From assembly GCA_018401755.1 (NCBI GenBank), contig JAGYKJ010000007.1, positions 1-64,000 of the forward strand: DNA of 64,000 nucleotides. The letters are read 5' to 3'. A program made the translations under genes and the position numbers. Shown in pieces: positions 33,236-42,076 of the stretch. Origin of the DNA: Litorivicinus sp. Lineage in GTDB: Bacteria; Pseudomonadota; Gammaproteobacteria; Pseudomonadales; Litorivicinaceae. The notes beneath the pieces were generated by a model that searched no databases, had not been told where the DNA came from, and was given only the letters and a program-made list of their open reading frames with translations. Positions within the stretch are counted from its first letter, which is position 1, and the number at the start of each line of letters is the position of its first letter.

Positions 33236-34180
33236 TCAGCCGACCTGATTCAACGTCGACGCCACAAAGTAGTCATGCCATCCCGACGTCGGTTTTAAAA
33301 TATGTTGTCGTAAACCGGACTGAATTAGGGCATTGAGTACTTGTAGGTTGGGTTCAACTCCATAGGGCAGCGGATCAATTCCACGCGCCAATAGGGTGAG
33401 ATTCCGTTGATCTGTTTCATCGAAATCGGCTGAATCGCGCGTGGAAAGATCGCTCAGATAGCGTTGTTTTTGTTCCACAAAACAATCAAACAGTGCATTC
33501 GGAAGGTCGGGATATTGGGCAACCACAGACTCTTTCAGCACAATCAGGTGATTGATTGGGTAAAAGCCCTCTGTTTCCACAGCCGCGATGGCTTGATGTT
33601 CAGGATTTTCAATCAGGGAACGCATTCTTCCTGATTCGAATTCGTCCGGTGCCATGCCAGCGACCGCGGACAGTCGCCCATCCAGTAGCATGGCCTCGAG
33701 TGTCTCGCTGTCTGGGATGTTTGTGACATTAGCAGGGGGTCGATAGGCTTCGACGTGTTCGTCTCCCGAGCGCTGCCAGGAGACGCTCTCAAGATTCACG
33801 CCAAGGCGATCGAGTAAGGTTCGCGCCCAGACGCCGGTGGTAACGGTGTAACCGCGATTCACACCAATGGCCGTGCCATTGAGATCCTCTGGCCGTTGGA
33901 TCGGCCCATCAGCCAGCACTGATATTTTATCGTGATGAAAGCCTCGCAATAAAAATACCGGGATGCCAATGATGGGAACGCCATGTTGACGCGCACAGAT
34001 ATAGGTTGTCAGTGCCATTTCGGCAACGTCAAAGGCCTGTTCGCGCACCATTGCACGGAACGCCTTGACCAACACAGGCCATTCTTCAAATTGTAACTCG
34101 AAGCCTTGTGGCCCAAGTTCACCGGATTTGATCTGCGCATTCGCGCCCTGCGTGCGTGAGACCGCTTTCAAAGCGACCAT
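33236..34180 (-). CDS. Binding-protein-fold protein, dihydroxyphthalate decarboxylase-like
   Basis: A 314-residue protein without a signal peptide. The fold pattern (early YICARQHGVPIIGIPVF, then HDKISVLADGPIQRPEDLNG, GVNRGYTVTTGVWARTLL, and PDLPNALF near the end) is that of type 2 periplasmic binding proteins. Cytoplasmic proteins of this fold include 4,5-dihydroxyphthalate decarboxylase (Pht5) and NMT1/THI5. The lack of an export signal and the aromatic-pathway neighbours (LigJ/LigK types) favour a Pht5-like decarboxylase; this is inference. The start at 34180 follows AAGGAG. It lies 16 bases behind the small CxCC protein gene. Confidence 0.65.
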   Translation of the reverse strand: MVALKAVSRTQGANAQIKSGELGPQGFELQFEEWPVLVKAFRAMVREQAFDVAEMALTTYICARQHGVPIIGIPVFLLRGFHHDKISVLADGPIQRPEDLNGTAIGVNRGYTVTTGVWARTLLDRLGVNLESVSWQRSGDEHVEAYRPPANVTNIPDSETLEAMLLDGRLSAVAGMAPDEFESGRMRSLIENPEHQAIAAVETEGFYPINHLIVLKESVVAQYPDLPNALFDCFVEQKQRYLSDLSTRDSADFDETDQRNLTLLARGIDPLPYGVEPNLQVLNALIQSGLRQHILKPTSGWHDYFVASTLNQVG

Positions 34181-34196
34181 GGCATTCTCCTTATTC

Positions 34197-34481
34197 TCAA
34201 CAACAACTGCATCCAATGGCGCCAACCTGTTGCAGACTGATCAATAACCAAGCCGGCGGGTAATCTTCCTGTGTGATCTGCTCAACCGGCTTGAATACCG
34301 TCAGTTGATGCGGAACCTCGTCAAGGACGAACTGAATCTGAACCATCTGCGGTGGGAAGCCTGGCTCCTTGCACCGGTGTTCCTCGATCAACACGTTGAC
34401 TGACTCGTCTAATTTGAATCGAGAGTGGGTTAGCCGATCGAGTCGGTCCACCTCTGTGATCCATCTTGCGCGAGTTCTCAT
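34197..34481 (-). CDS. Small conserved-looking protein ending in CxCC
   Basis: A 94-residue protein with a motif run RWITEVDRLDRLTHSRFKL, then ESVNVLIEEHRCKEPGFPP, LTVFKPVEQITQEDYPPAWL and a C-terminal GCSCC. I recall similar short proteins of unknown function in proteobacteria with the same PPxWL and CxCC end. Three closing Cys could hold a metal or cluster. No export signal. It is the first gene of a pair with the decarboxylase-like gene, hence possibly a helper. Ribosome site is weak. Confidence 0.55.
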   Translation of the reverse strand: MRTRARWITEVDRLDRLTHSRFKLDESVNVLIEEHRCKEPGFPPQMVQIQFVLDEVPHQLTVFKPVEQITQEDYPPAWLLISLQQVGAIGCSCC

Positions 34482-34638
34482 GGGTTGGATGATTCCAAGG
34501 TCCGAGCGCTGTGGCGAGTTTTTGGATGAACCATCTTGAGATGCCTGCGGTTCTGAATTGGATATAGCTCGAATTGTCTCGATTGTTACACTTCACTACT
34601 AGACACTCGAATCACCATCCACGTAGGGAGCTCTTCAA

Positions 34639-35748
34639 ATGGTCGAAATGGTCAAGGCAATGGTGCGCACGTCGCCGTCTGTCATGGAAATGAAAGAATA
34701 TCCAATGCCGGAAGTTCCCGATGATGGTGCGTTGATGAAGGTCGTAGTGGCCGGTATCTGTGGAACCGATGTGAAAATCTATTCAAAGCCCCAGAAAGAT
34801 GAGCACGTCATCATGGGTCATGAAAATATTGGCGTCATTGCGAAGGCGGGTAAAACCTTCATGAAGCGCAAGGGCGTCAAAGAAGGCGACTTAGTGTTTG
34901 TTGAGCATTATGTGCCATGCATGCAGTGTGAGTGGTGTCACAAAGGCGAGTATCGGCATTGCCAAGGTACCGATTGGCGCTATAACCCAGAAGCCATTCG
35001 TTACGGCTATACGTCTTGTGAGAAGGCACCACACCTGTTCGGCGGCTTTGCCGAATACATGTATCTCCCTTGGAATGCAGTCCTGCATAAGGTACCGCAA
35101 GGATTGTCACCGGAGATCGCAGGGATTGTGACACCAATGGCGAACGGGATTCAGTGGGCGCTGTTTGATTGTGGGGTTGGTTATGATTCCAGCGTATTGA
35201 TTCAGGGTCCTGGTCAACAGGGCATGGCGCAAACCGTTGCCTGCAAGCAGGCTGGTGCCTCTTGCATTATCGTCACGGGGACCGCAAAAGATGTGAAGCG
35301 ACTTGAAGTTGCGAAGAAGCTGGGTGCGGATTACACCATCAACGTATCCGAAGAAGATCCACTCGAGCGGATCATGGAGATCACTGGTGGAAAGGGCGTG
35401 GATGTCTCCCTGGATTGCACCTCAGGTGCGGGCACCATCCCAGTGAGCCTCGGGATTGAGGCGTTAAAGCGCAAAGGTGGGACGATCTTGCTTCAGGGTG
35501 AACTGTCTGAGTTTCCCAATTTCCCGATTGGCAAGGCGACTGTTAAGTACGTCACCTTCAAGAGTGCGCGTGGCCACAATTATGAGTCATGCGAACTCGC
35601 GTTGACGCAGCTTGCCTCGAAGCGTTTCCCATTTGAATTGGTCGCGACGCATACCTACGCCTTGGAAGATGCGGATACCGCAGTCCGAGCTGTCGCAGGC
35701 CAAATCAGTAACGACGTCATTCACGTCTCATTGTTACCGAACGGATAA
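34639..35748 (+). CDS. Zinc-dependent alcohol dehydrogenase (MDR)
   Basis: A 369-residue medium-chain dehydrogenase. Catalytic zinc ligands Cys41 (GICGTD) and His61-Glu62 (GHENIG), structural-zinc Cys94, 97, 100 and 108 (CMQCEWCHKGEYRHC), and the nucleotide motif QGPGQQGM are present. It interconverts an alcohol and an aldehyde or ketone with NAD(P). The structure-zinc set is complete. AGGGAG precedes the ATG. A GTG-started CobW GTPase follows after six bases, and CobW proteins are zinc metallochaperones in several systems, which could be relevant for this zinc enzyme. Confidence 0.9.
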   Translation: MVEMVKAMVRTSPSVMEMKEYPMPEVPDDGALMKVVVAGICGTDVKIYSKPQKDEHVIMGHENIGVIAKAGKTFMKRKGVKEGDLVFVEHYVPCMQCEWCHKGEYRHCQGTDWRYNPEAIRYGYTSCEKAPHLFGGFAEYMYLPWNAVLHKVPQGLSPEIAGIVTPMANGIQWALFDCGVGYDSSVLIQGPGQQGMAQTVACKQAGASCIIVTGTAKDVKRLEVAKKLGADYTINVSEEDPLERIMEITGGKGVDVSLDCTSGAGTIPVSLGIEALKRKGGTILLQGELSEFPNFPIGKATVKYVTFKSARGHNYESCELALTQLASKRFPFELVATHTYALEDADTAVRAVAGQISNDVIHVSLLPNG

Positions 35749-35754
35749 TATGTC

Positions 35755-36734
35755 GTGGTCTTTCCTGTCACCCTAGTCACAGGCTTTCTCGGCGCGGGAA
35801 AGACCACACTGATCCAACAGTTGATTCAATCTGGGTCGTTACGTGACGCGTTGGTTGTGGTCAATGATTTTGGTGACCTCTCCATTGATGGACAAATCTT
35901 GGGTCAGGGTGATCAAGATGTCATCGAGTTAGGTGGCGGATGCGTCTGTTGCACGGTACGTGACGAATTTGTCACGACCCTAAAGGCAGCCGTTGAGGCT
36001 CATCCGCGCATGACCTCCGTGTGGGTTGAAACCAGCGGCATCAGTGCGCCCTCTGAATTACTTGCTGTGTTTGAAGCCAATGCATGGTTAACCCAACGGT
36101 TCCGAGTGGAGCGCGTGGTGACTGTGGTCGATACATCGCACGCATTGCGTGATCTCAACGATCGTGATAACGCGATTGATCAGGTGGTCTATGCATCGAC
36201 CGTGATCCTCAATCGGGCCAGTGCGGTCTCTGCCGATGTTCAAGCAGCAGTGGCTGCGCGTATTTCCGATCTGAATCCCTGGGCAACTCAACAGGTCCTT
36301 GATGTCACCACGGTGACGGTTGATCAATTCGGGTCTGCCATGGATTACGGCGATCACAGTCAAATCCAACGATTACAGCATGTGGAGCACTGCGGGCACA
36401 TTCACGCCTCTGGGAGGTCTGTGAGGGGCATCACCACACGCTGATTGGACATGGTGTTGAGTCTCATATGGCGAGAGCGACAGATCCTTTGAATGCTGAG
36501 ATCTTCAGTGGAGCACTGGAGGCTTGGATTATGGCTCAGGGCGAGGGTCTATTGCGCATGAAGGGCGTTTTGACGCTTGATGACGAGGCATATCCGATGA
36601 TCTTGCAAGGCATTCGTGGCCAGGTCTCGGTCGAGCCCTTGTTGACGCATCAATGGCCCGCCGGCTTGTCGACCCTGGTGGTGATTGGCTCTGACCTCGA
36701 TCATGCTGGCCTCGAGGCCTTAATGGGTTCTTAG
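35755..36734 (+). pseudogene. CobW/COG0523 GTPase, frameshifted
   Basis: The first frame (to 36444) carries the GTPase domain: Walker A GFLGAGKTT, ETSGIS, and the metal-binding GGGCVCCTVRDE (CxCC). The base-recognition motif NKxD reads NRAS. The C-terminal CobW domain continues in another frame: CEGHHHTLIGHG then DPLNAEIFSGALEAW and LLRMKGVL up to 36734. The shift falls near 36395-36418, at the His-rich linker. Intact proteins are one chain of about 320 residues that deliver zinc or cobalt to enzymes using GTP. The altered NKxD plus the frameshift point to a decaying gene, although a single-base sequence error is possible. GTG start. Confidence 0.78.
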
Positions 36735-36770
36735 AGCGTTAATTTTGAAAATATTTTGATGGAGTGCGTT

Positions 36771-37481
36771 ATGCCAATCGTTGTCACTGATGTCCCCACG
36801 ATTTCTGACGAAATCATTGCCCGCTATCGGCCACTGAGCGTCGCCACTGTGCATGAAGCTCAGGGTCGAATCGGATTGATGAGTCCTGAGATTCGTCCGA
36901 TTGCCGATGGACTGAAATTGGTGGGTCGTGCCGTGACAGCATCCTGTACCCCAGGTGACAACACCATGATTCATGTGGCAATGGAGCAATGTCGTCCAGG
37001 TGATGTGATGGTCGTCAGCGTCGAATCTCGATCGGACTGTGGATACTTTGGGGACCTGCTTGCGACCTTGATGATGGCGCGTGGTATCGCCGGATTGGTG
37101 ATTGACTCCGGGGTCCGTGACCTTGCTGATTTGCGGCAAATGGGCGTGGCTGTCTTCAGCCGCTGTATTGCTGCGCAAGGGACCGTGAAAGAAACCTTAG
37201 GTGATGTCAATGTTTCAATCGTGTGTGCAGGCCAGTTGGTCCGCCCTGGTGATTTAATTGTTGCTGACGATGATGGGGTCGTGGTGGTCGAGCGGCATCG
37301 ATTGATTGAAGTGGCTGAACTCTCTGAAGCCCGAGAAGCCAAGGAGGCTGGCATTCGTGCAACCTATCGCGAAGGCACCTTGGGGCTTGATTTGAACAAC
37401 ATGCGTGAGCGGTTGCTGCAAAAGGGGCTGACCTACACCACGCATGCAGAGTATCTCAAACTGACTGGTTCATCGTCTTAA
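36771..37481 (+). CDS. ligK: RraA-fold aldolase, LigK-like (CHA aldolase)
   Basis: A 236-residue RraA/HMG-aldolase family protein. The central GYFGDLLATLMMARGIAGLVIDSGVRDL cut here to its ends (GYFGDLLA and IDSGVRDL) carries the Gly-rich substrate loop and the Arg-Asp pair that binds substrate and metal. LigK/ProA cleaves 4-carboxy-4-hydroxy-2-oxoadipate to pyruvate and oxaloacetate, the last step of protocatechuate 4,5-cleavage and gallate pathways. The next gene encodes the step before it, which makes this assignment much stronger than RraA RNase inhibitor. GGAG fixes the start at 36771. Confidence 0.82.
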   Translation: MPIVVTDVPTISDEIIARYRPLSVATVHEAQGRIGLMSPEIRPIADGLKLVGRAVTASCTPGDNTMIHVAMEQCRPGDVMVVSVESRSDCGYFGDLLATLMMARGIAGLVIDSGVRDLADLRQMGVAVFSRCIAAQGTVKETLGDVNVSIVCAGQLVRPGDLIVADDDGVVVVERHRLIEVAELSEAREAKEAGIRATYREGTLGLDLNNMRERLLQKGLTYTTHAEYLKLTGSSS

Positions 37482-37491
37482 GGAGCGCGCC

Positions 37492-38517
37492 ATGATTATT
37501 GATTGCCACGGACACTACACCACGGCATCGCCGAAGTTACAGGCTTTCCGGGATGAGCAGCTCGCGCTATTTGCGGCCGGTAGGCCGACCGATACTGCGA
37601 CGCTTGAGGCGATTTCTGACGATGAAATCGTTGATTCTATTGCTAATAATCAGCTGAAATTAATTCTGGAGCGGGGTGGTGATCTGACAATCTTCTCACC
37701 CAAAGCCTCGGCAATGGGTCAGCATCAGGCAGATCTGCAGACATCGATCCGGTGGGCGCATGCCGCCAATGATTTGATCTATCGGGCCTGTGAGTTGTTC
37801 CCTGAGAATTTCGCTCCAGGCTGTCAGCTCCCGCAGGAAGCCGGTCATCCGATTGACGCCGCTGTTGCTGAGTTACGGCGTTGTGTCGAAGACATGGGTT
37901 TTGTGGGGTGTAACCTCAATCCTGATCCCTCTGGAGGGTACTGGCAATCACCGGCCCTGACAGACCCCTACTGGTTTCCTCTTTATGAAGCCATGGTCGA
38001 GCTGGATGTCCCAGCCATGATTCATGTGTCTGGCTCATGCCATCCGGCCCATCACACGACCGGCGCGCATTACATCAACGGCGATACAACAGCCTTTATG
38101 CAGCTGATTCAAGGCGATCTGTTCAGCCGCTTCCCAACATTACGCTTGATTATCCCACATGGCGGTGGTGCAGTGCCCTATCACTGGGGACGCTATCGTG
38201 GCCTCGCGCAGATGCTCAATCAGCCAGAATTGTCTGGGCATTTGATGAAGAATGTCTACTTTGATACCTGCGTCTATCATAAGCCGGGTGTGGAGTTGTT
38301 ATTGGATGTCATTGGCGTTGATAACGTGCTCTTCGGATCTGAAATGCTGGGAGCTGTGCGTGGGATTGATCCGGATACCGGACATTATTTTGACGATACG
38401 AAGCGATACATCGACCAACTGGCTCTCCCAGCATCCCAGGTGGCACAACTTTTTGAAGGCAATGCGCGACGCGTCTTCCCTCGCCTGGATGCGCGCCTCA
38501 GAGCACAGGGGCATTAA
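37492..38517 (+). CDS. ligJ: Amidohydrolase-fold 4-oxalomesaconate hydratase, LigJ-like
   Basis: A 341-residue amidohydrolase-superfamily protein. The N-terminal MIIDCHGHYTT has the metal-binding His6 and His8 in the exact LigJ arrangement, followed by LTIFSPKASAMGQHQ. HVSGSCHPAHH, IIPHGGGAVPYHWGR and LFGSEM supply the other site residues. Length equals the LigJ family length as I recall it. LigJ adds water to 4-oxalomesaconate to give the LigK substrate. It starts ten bases after the aldolase gene. The ring-cleavage dioxygenase (LigAB or GalA type) that would feed it is not in the window. Confidence 0.85.
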   Translation: MIIDCHGHYTTASPKLQAFRDEQLALFAAGRPTDTATLEAISDDEIVDSIANNQLKLILERGGDLTIFSPKASAMGQHQADLQTSIRWAHAANDLIYRACELFPENFAPGCQLPQEAGHPIDAAVAELRRCVEDMGFVGCNLNPDPSGGYWQSPALTDPYWFPLYEAMVELDVPAMIHVSGSCHPAHHTTGAHYINGDTTAFMQLIQGDLFSRFPTLRLIIPHGGGAVPYHWGRYRGLAQMLNQPELSGHLMKNVYFDTCVYHKPGVELLLDVIGVDNVLFGSEMLGAVRGIDPDTGHYFDDTKRYIDQLALPASQVAQLFEGNARRVFPRLDARLRAQGH

Positions 38518-38523
38518 CGAAGT

Positions 38524-38559
38524 CAGAGGGTGGGTATGCCACGACGTATCCACCCTCTG
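38524..38559. terminator. Bidirectional stem-loop
   Basis: Ten-base perfect arms CAGAGGGTGG / CCACCCTCTG with a 16-base loop lie between the convergent LigJ-type and SDR genes, seven bases after one stop and six before the other. No T-run, but position and symmetry fit a shared terminator. Confidence 0.6.
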
Positions 38560-38565
38560 AGCGTA

Positions 38566-39330
38566 TTAATGCAGGCAACTTCCACCATCGACGACGAGCG
38601 TTTGGCCAGTAATGAAATCACTGTCTGGGCCAATAAAGAACGCGATCGGTCCCGCCAAGTCAGCAGGTAGTTGCACCCGTTTGAGACAGCGGCCTTTCAC
38701 AGCCTGCTCGCGCGCGGCCAAAATGGACTCTGTCGGATTCTCTTCCGACAAAGTACTCCCTGGGGCAATACAGTTCACGGTGATGTTGTCACCACCGACT
38801 TCCATGGCCAGTGACTTGGTGTAGCTGATGACAGCTCCTTTTGATGTGACGTAGTGGATCCGAGATGCAGATCCTTTGAGCGCGGTTCCGGAACTGATGT
38901 TGACGATTTTCCCGGATTGTTGCTCACGCATGATAGGCACCACAGTGCTGCACACGTTCCAGACACCCTTGACGTTGATTTGCATCATTTTGTCCCACTC
39001 TGCTTCGCTGATACTCAGCGAATCGACGCGAGACATGGGCACGCGCGAGAACATGGCTGCATTATTGACCAAGCCGTCGATGCGCCCAAGATCCCGTTTG
39101 ACACGTGCCACCATCGCTTCGACGCTGGCTCGATCAGCCACGTCGGTTTGCACCGCGGTGGCTTTGAGACCTTTGCCATGAAAATCTGCTGCGGCGGCTT
39201 CTGCTCGAGTGCCGTCGAGCTCGGCAATGACCACGTGTGCTCCACGTGCTGCCATGAGTTCACTTGCAACGATGCCAATGCCTCCAGCACCACCTGTGAC
39301 GATGACGACGCGATTGTCTAAATTCCCCAT
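38566..39330 (-). CDS. Short-chain dehydrogenase/reductase
   Basis: A 254-residue classical SDR with cofactor motif GGAGGIG, NNAAM motif, catalytic Ser in VNISSGTALKG, and Tyr-x3-Lys in HYVTSKGAV. It acts on a secondary alcohol/ketone with NAD(P). AAGGA precedes the ATG. It lies downstream of the TauD pair on the same strand, nine bases from copy A, so they form one unit. Part of its 5' end was copied along with TauD and survives as a dead fragment at 40211-40240. Confidence 0.88.
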   Translation of the reverse strand: MGNLDNRVVIVTGGAGGIGIVASELMAARGAHVVIAELDGTRAEAAAADFHGKGLKATAVQTDVADRASVEAMVARVKRDLGRIDGLVNNAAMFSRVPMSRVDSLSISEAEWDKMMQINVKGVWNVCSTVVPIMREQQSGKIVNISSGTALKGSASRIHYVTSKGAVISYTKSLAMEVGGDNITVNCIAPGSTLSEENPTESILAAREQAVKGRCLKRVQLPADLAGPIAFFIGPDSDFITGQTLVVDGGSCLH

Positions 39331-40208
39331 GTGTATTCCTTACATTGGTGGTTGTGTATCGAGGACGGTTGTCCGAAAGAGTAGGCGACGCTCACCAGCG
39401 GGAAAATCGGTCCGCGCATGCATTGAACAGCGATTGTCCCAGACGACCAAGTCGCCAACAGTCCATTGATGCTTGTAAACAAAAGCGTCCTGTTCGCAGT
39501 GATCGAATAAAAACTGAAGGATTTCGTCACTTTCCGTGCGATCTAAGCCTTCGATATGGTCTGTCATGAGGCGGTTAACGTAGAGGCTTTTACGTCCTGT
39601 TTCATGGTTTGTTCTGACCACCGGATGCGAGCACGTGCCAAAGGCGGGCGTGCCTTTATCATCGCCCTTATTCATGGATCCGTAGTGATACAGATGGTTT
39701 GCGCGTAACCCTTTAAGACGTGTTTTCCACGTATCTGGTAGCGTGTCATAGGCGGCATAGCCGCTTGCGAACCAGGTGTCACCGCCGACCGACGGGATCT
39801 CCACTGCGTAAAGTAACGTCGCTTTATCCGGGTTTTCCCGGTGAATCGTGTCGTGATGGAACATCATTTCACCATCCGGGATCGAACCAATCGGTACGCC
39901 ATCTTCCCGAATATTTGAGATCATCATGATCCCAGGTGGTAATGCATCGTACGCTTTTGGCTGAAATTCACGAGGTCGATACGTTGGTTGTCCTTGTTCG
40001 CCGAAAATTCCGGCCGCGGCAAGTTGTTGCTCGTGGCTGATTGCCTGTCCAGGAAATAAGACGACGGCATGTTCTAAGAACGCGTCTCTGATCTGTTGTT
40101 GCACGGACTCGGAAACTGGCTGGCTTAAATCGACCCCGTCAATGCATGCACCAATGGCGTCGGTGAGCGGTGTTATTTGAATCATGATGAGCTCCTCCTG
40201 AGGTATTT
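39299..40208. repeat. Tandem duplication unit A (TauD)
   Basis: First copy of a roughly 910-base unit that holds the whole TauD gene plus the first ten codons of the SDR gene. It is repeated at once as unit B; offset is 910 bases at the left end and 907 at the right because of one codon lost in copy B. By-eye identity is very high. Confidence 0.85.
39340..40185 (-). CDS. TauD/TfdA-family 2-oxoglutarate dioxygenase, copy A
   Basis: A 281-residue Fe(II)/2-oxoglutarate dioxygenase. Iron ligands are His110 and Asp112 (MFHHDTIH) and His256 (NRCSMHARTD); Arg267 or Arg271 (ERRLLFRT) binds 2-oxoglutarate. Family members hydroxylate taurine, 2,4-D, alkyl sulfates or carnitine precursors, and the DNRCSMHART end is nearest the TfdA/taurine group. 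Substrate not known. A strong AGGAGG site precedes the ATG. It is nearly identical to copy B upstream, differing at about nine residues. Confidence 0.9.
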   Translation of the reverse strand: MIQITPLTDAIGACIDGVDLSQPVSESVQQQIRDAFLEHAVVLFPGQAISHEQQLAAAGIFGEQGQPTYRPREFQPKAYDALPPGIMMISNIREDGVPIGSIPDGEMMFHHDTIHRENPDKATLLYAVEIPSVGGDTWFASGYAAYDTLPDTWKTRLKGLRANHLYHYGSMNKGDDKGTPAFGTCSHPVVRTNHETGRKSLYVNRLMTDHIEGLDRTESDEILQFLFDHCEQDAFVYKHQWTVGDLVVWDNRCSMHARTDFPAGERRLLFRTTVLDTQPPM

Positions 40209-41115
40209 ACGATGACGATGCGATTGTCTAACGTCCCCCTGTGTATTCCTTACATTGGTGGTTGTGTATCGAGGACGGTTGTCCGAAAGAGTAGGCGACG
40301 CTCACCAGCGGGAAAATCGGTCCGCGCATGCATTGAACAGCGATTGTCCCAGACGACCAAGTCGCCAATAGTCCATTGATGCTTGTAAACAAAAGCGTCC
40401 TGTTCGCAGTGATCGAATAAAAACTGAAGGATTTCGTCACTTTCCGTGCGATCTAAGCCTTCGATATGGTCTGTCATGAGACGGTTAACGTAGAGGCTTT
40501 TACGTCCTGTTTCATGGTTTGTTCTGACCACCGGATGCGAGCACGTGCCAAAGGCGGGCGTACCTTTATCATCGCCCTTCTTCGTCGATCCGTAGTGATA
40601 CAGATGGTTTGCGCGTAACCCTTTAAGACGTGTTTTCCACGTATCTGGTAGCGTGTCATAGGCGGCATAGCCGCTTGCAAACCAGGTATCACCGCCGACT
40701 GACGGGATCTCCACTGCATAAAGTAATGTCGCTTTATCCGGGATTTCCCGGTGGATCATGTCGTGATGGAACATCATTTCACCATCCGGTAACGAACCAA
40801 TCGGTACGCCATCTTCCCGAATATTTGAGATCATCATGATCCCAGGTGGTAATGCATCGTACGCTTTTGGCTGAAATTCACGAGGTCGATGCAGTTGTCC
40901 TTGTTCGCCGAAAATTCGGGCCGCGGCAAGTTGTTGCTCGTGACTGATTGCCTGTCCGGGAAATAAGACGACGGCATGTTCTAAGAACGCGTCTCTGATC
41001 TGTTGTTGCACGGACTCGGAAACTGGCTGGCTTAAATCGACCCCGTCAATGCATGCACCAATGGCGTCGGTGAGCGGTGTTATTTGAATCATGATGAGCT
41101 CCTCCTGAGGTATTG
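40209..41115. repeat. Tandem duplication unit B (TauD)
   Basis: Second copy of the TauD unit. At 40211-40240 it carries a remnant of the SDR 5' end in which the start codon reads AGG, followed by LDNRIVIV, after which the match ends. This marks the junction and shows the order of copying. Confidence 0.85.
40250..41092 (-). CDS. TauD/TfdA-family 2-oxoglutarate dioxygenase, copy B
   Basis: A 280-residue near twin of copy A with the same iron (HHDMIH, CSMHARTD) and 2-oxoglutarate residues. Changes include PTYRP to LHRP with loss of one codon, Thr to Met next to the iron motif, Asn to Ile in HRE(N/I)PDK, Met-Asn to Thr-Lys in the GS(MN/TK)KGD loop, and Val to Ile near the end. No catalytic residue is lost, so both copies may be active, perhaps on slightly different substrates since the loop changes are near the active site. 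It is the first gene of the minus-strand unit. Confidence 0.9.
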   Translation of the reverse strand: MIQITPLTDAIGACIDGVDLSQPVSESVQQQIRDAFLEHAVVLFPGQAISHEQQLAAARIFGEQGQLHRPREFQPKAYDALPPGIMMISNIREDGVPIGSLPDGEMMFHHDMIHREIPDKATLLYAVEIPSVGGDTWFASGYAAYDTLPDTWKTRLKGLRANHLYHYGSTKKGDDKGTPAFGTCSHPVVRTNHETGRKSLYVNRLMTDHIEGLDRTESDEILQFLFDHCEQDAFVYKHQWTIGDLVVWDNRCSMHARTDFPAGERRLLFRTTVLDTQPPM

Positions 41116-41239
41116 TGGAACGCTTCTACTGTCGCACAAATATCGGTCCGGTTTGGGTGTGCAACCATTTCATTTCGATCGAGCTTTCAGTTTTTTGTGT
41201 ACCGTAATTGCGGGCAATATTATGTAACACGAGGATCGC

Positions 41240-42076
41240 ATGATGACGACCGCGACAATTGGCTTAATCGGGGCTGGCCGGATGGGGTTAGCGCAGATCA
41301 AACACCTGATTCGTGGTGGCTATCAAGTCGCTGTGTGCGAGCGGGATGAGACCAACCAAACCAAAGCAATGGCGCTGGGCGCGTATTTAGTGGATACCCC
41401 TGAAGCCTGTTTTGATGCGGCCGAGATCGTCTATGTGGCGGTTGGCTTCGATCCAGAGGTTGAGGCAGTGTGTCGCGGTCCACATGGCCTGATGAGCTCT
41501 GCACGGCAAGGGGGTGTGGTTGTCGTTAATAGTACCTGCGACCCCGAATTTATGCAGGAGATGGCGGCTGCCTTTGCTACTAAAGGGCATGGCTTTTTGG
41601 ATGTGCCAATCGCGCGGGGCGGATGGGCTGCCGACAACGGAACCTTGCTTGCTATGGTGGGGGGGGATCAAGCCGCCCTTGAGCGAGTACGGCCCTCATT
41701 ATCGACATTCTGCTCAGATATCGAATGGATGGGGGGTGTCGGCACCGGACAAGTGACTAAGGCGATTAATAACCTGTTGCTCTGGCTCAATGGGATCGGG
41801 TTGCTTGAAAGTGCGCAGATCGCGGAAGCCTACGGACTCAATCTGGCACATTTGCGTAAGGTCTTACTCGTCTCGAGTGGAAAAAGTGCCGCAATGGAAG
41901 ATTGGTCAAAGATGACCTTTTCATGGGCAGCGAAGGATATGCAGATTGTGTCAGCCATGATGTCGCGTCATGACTTAACGCTACCACTCTTGGATCAGTT
42001 GTCTGAACGGTCGCAAGTGGCCAAGGCAGAATGCGAAGCACGTCGTCGAGCCGGACGCGACTGGGCTGCCGAATGA
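41240..42076 (+). CDS. 3-hydroxyisobutyrate dehydrogenase-family oxidoreductase
   Basis: A 278-residue beta-hydroxyacid dehydrogenase. The cofactor motif is IGLIGAGRMG, the substrate loop is DVPIARGGWAADNGTLLAMVGG, and the catalytic Lys is in GTGQVTKAINNLL. Members oxidise 3-hydroxyisobutyrate, tartronate semialdehyde or related 3-hydroxyacids with NAD(P). Substrate not fixed. It starts a plus-strand run (DMT permease, two bicupins, EutA-like, aldehyde dehydrogenase); the permease ATG overlaps its stop. Confidence 0.88.
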   Translation: MMTTATIGLIGAGRMGLAQIKHLIRGGYQVAVCERDETNQTKAMALGAYLVDTPEACFDAAEIVYVAVGFDPEVEAVCRGPHGLMSSARQGGVVVVNSTCDPEFMQEMAAAFATKGHGFLDVPIARGGWAADNGTLLAMVGGDQAALERVRPSLSTFCSDIEWMGGVGTGQVTKAINNLLLWLNGIGLLESAQIAEAYGLNLAHLRKVLLVSSGKSAAMEDWSKMTFSWAAKDMQIVSAMMSRHDLTLPLLDQLSERSQVAKAECEARRRAGRDWAAE

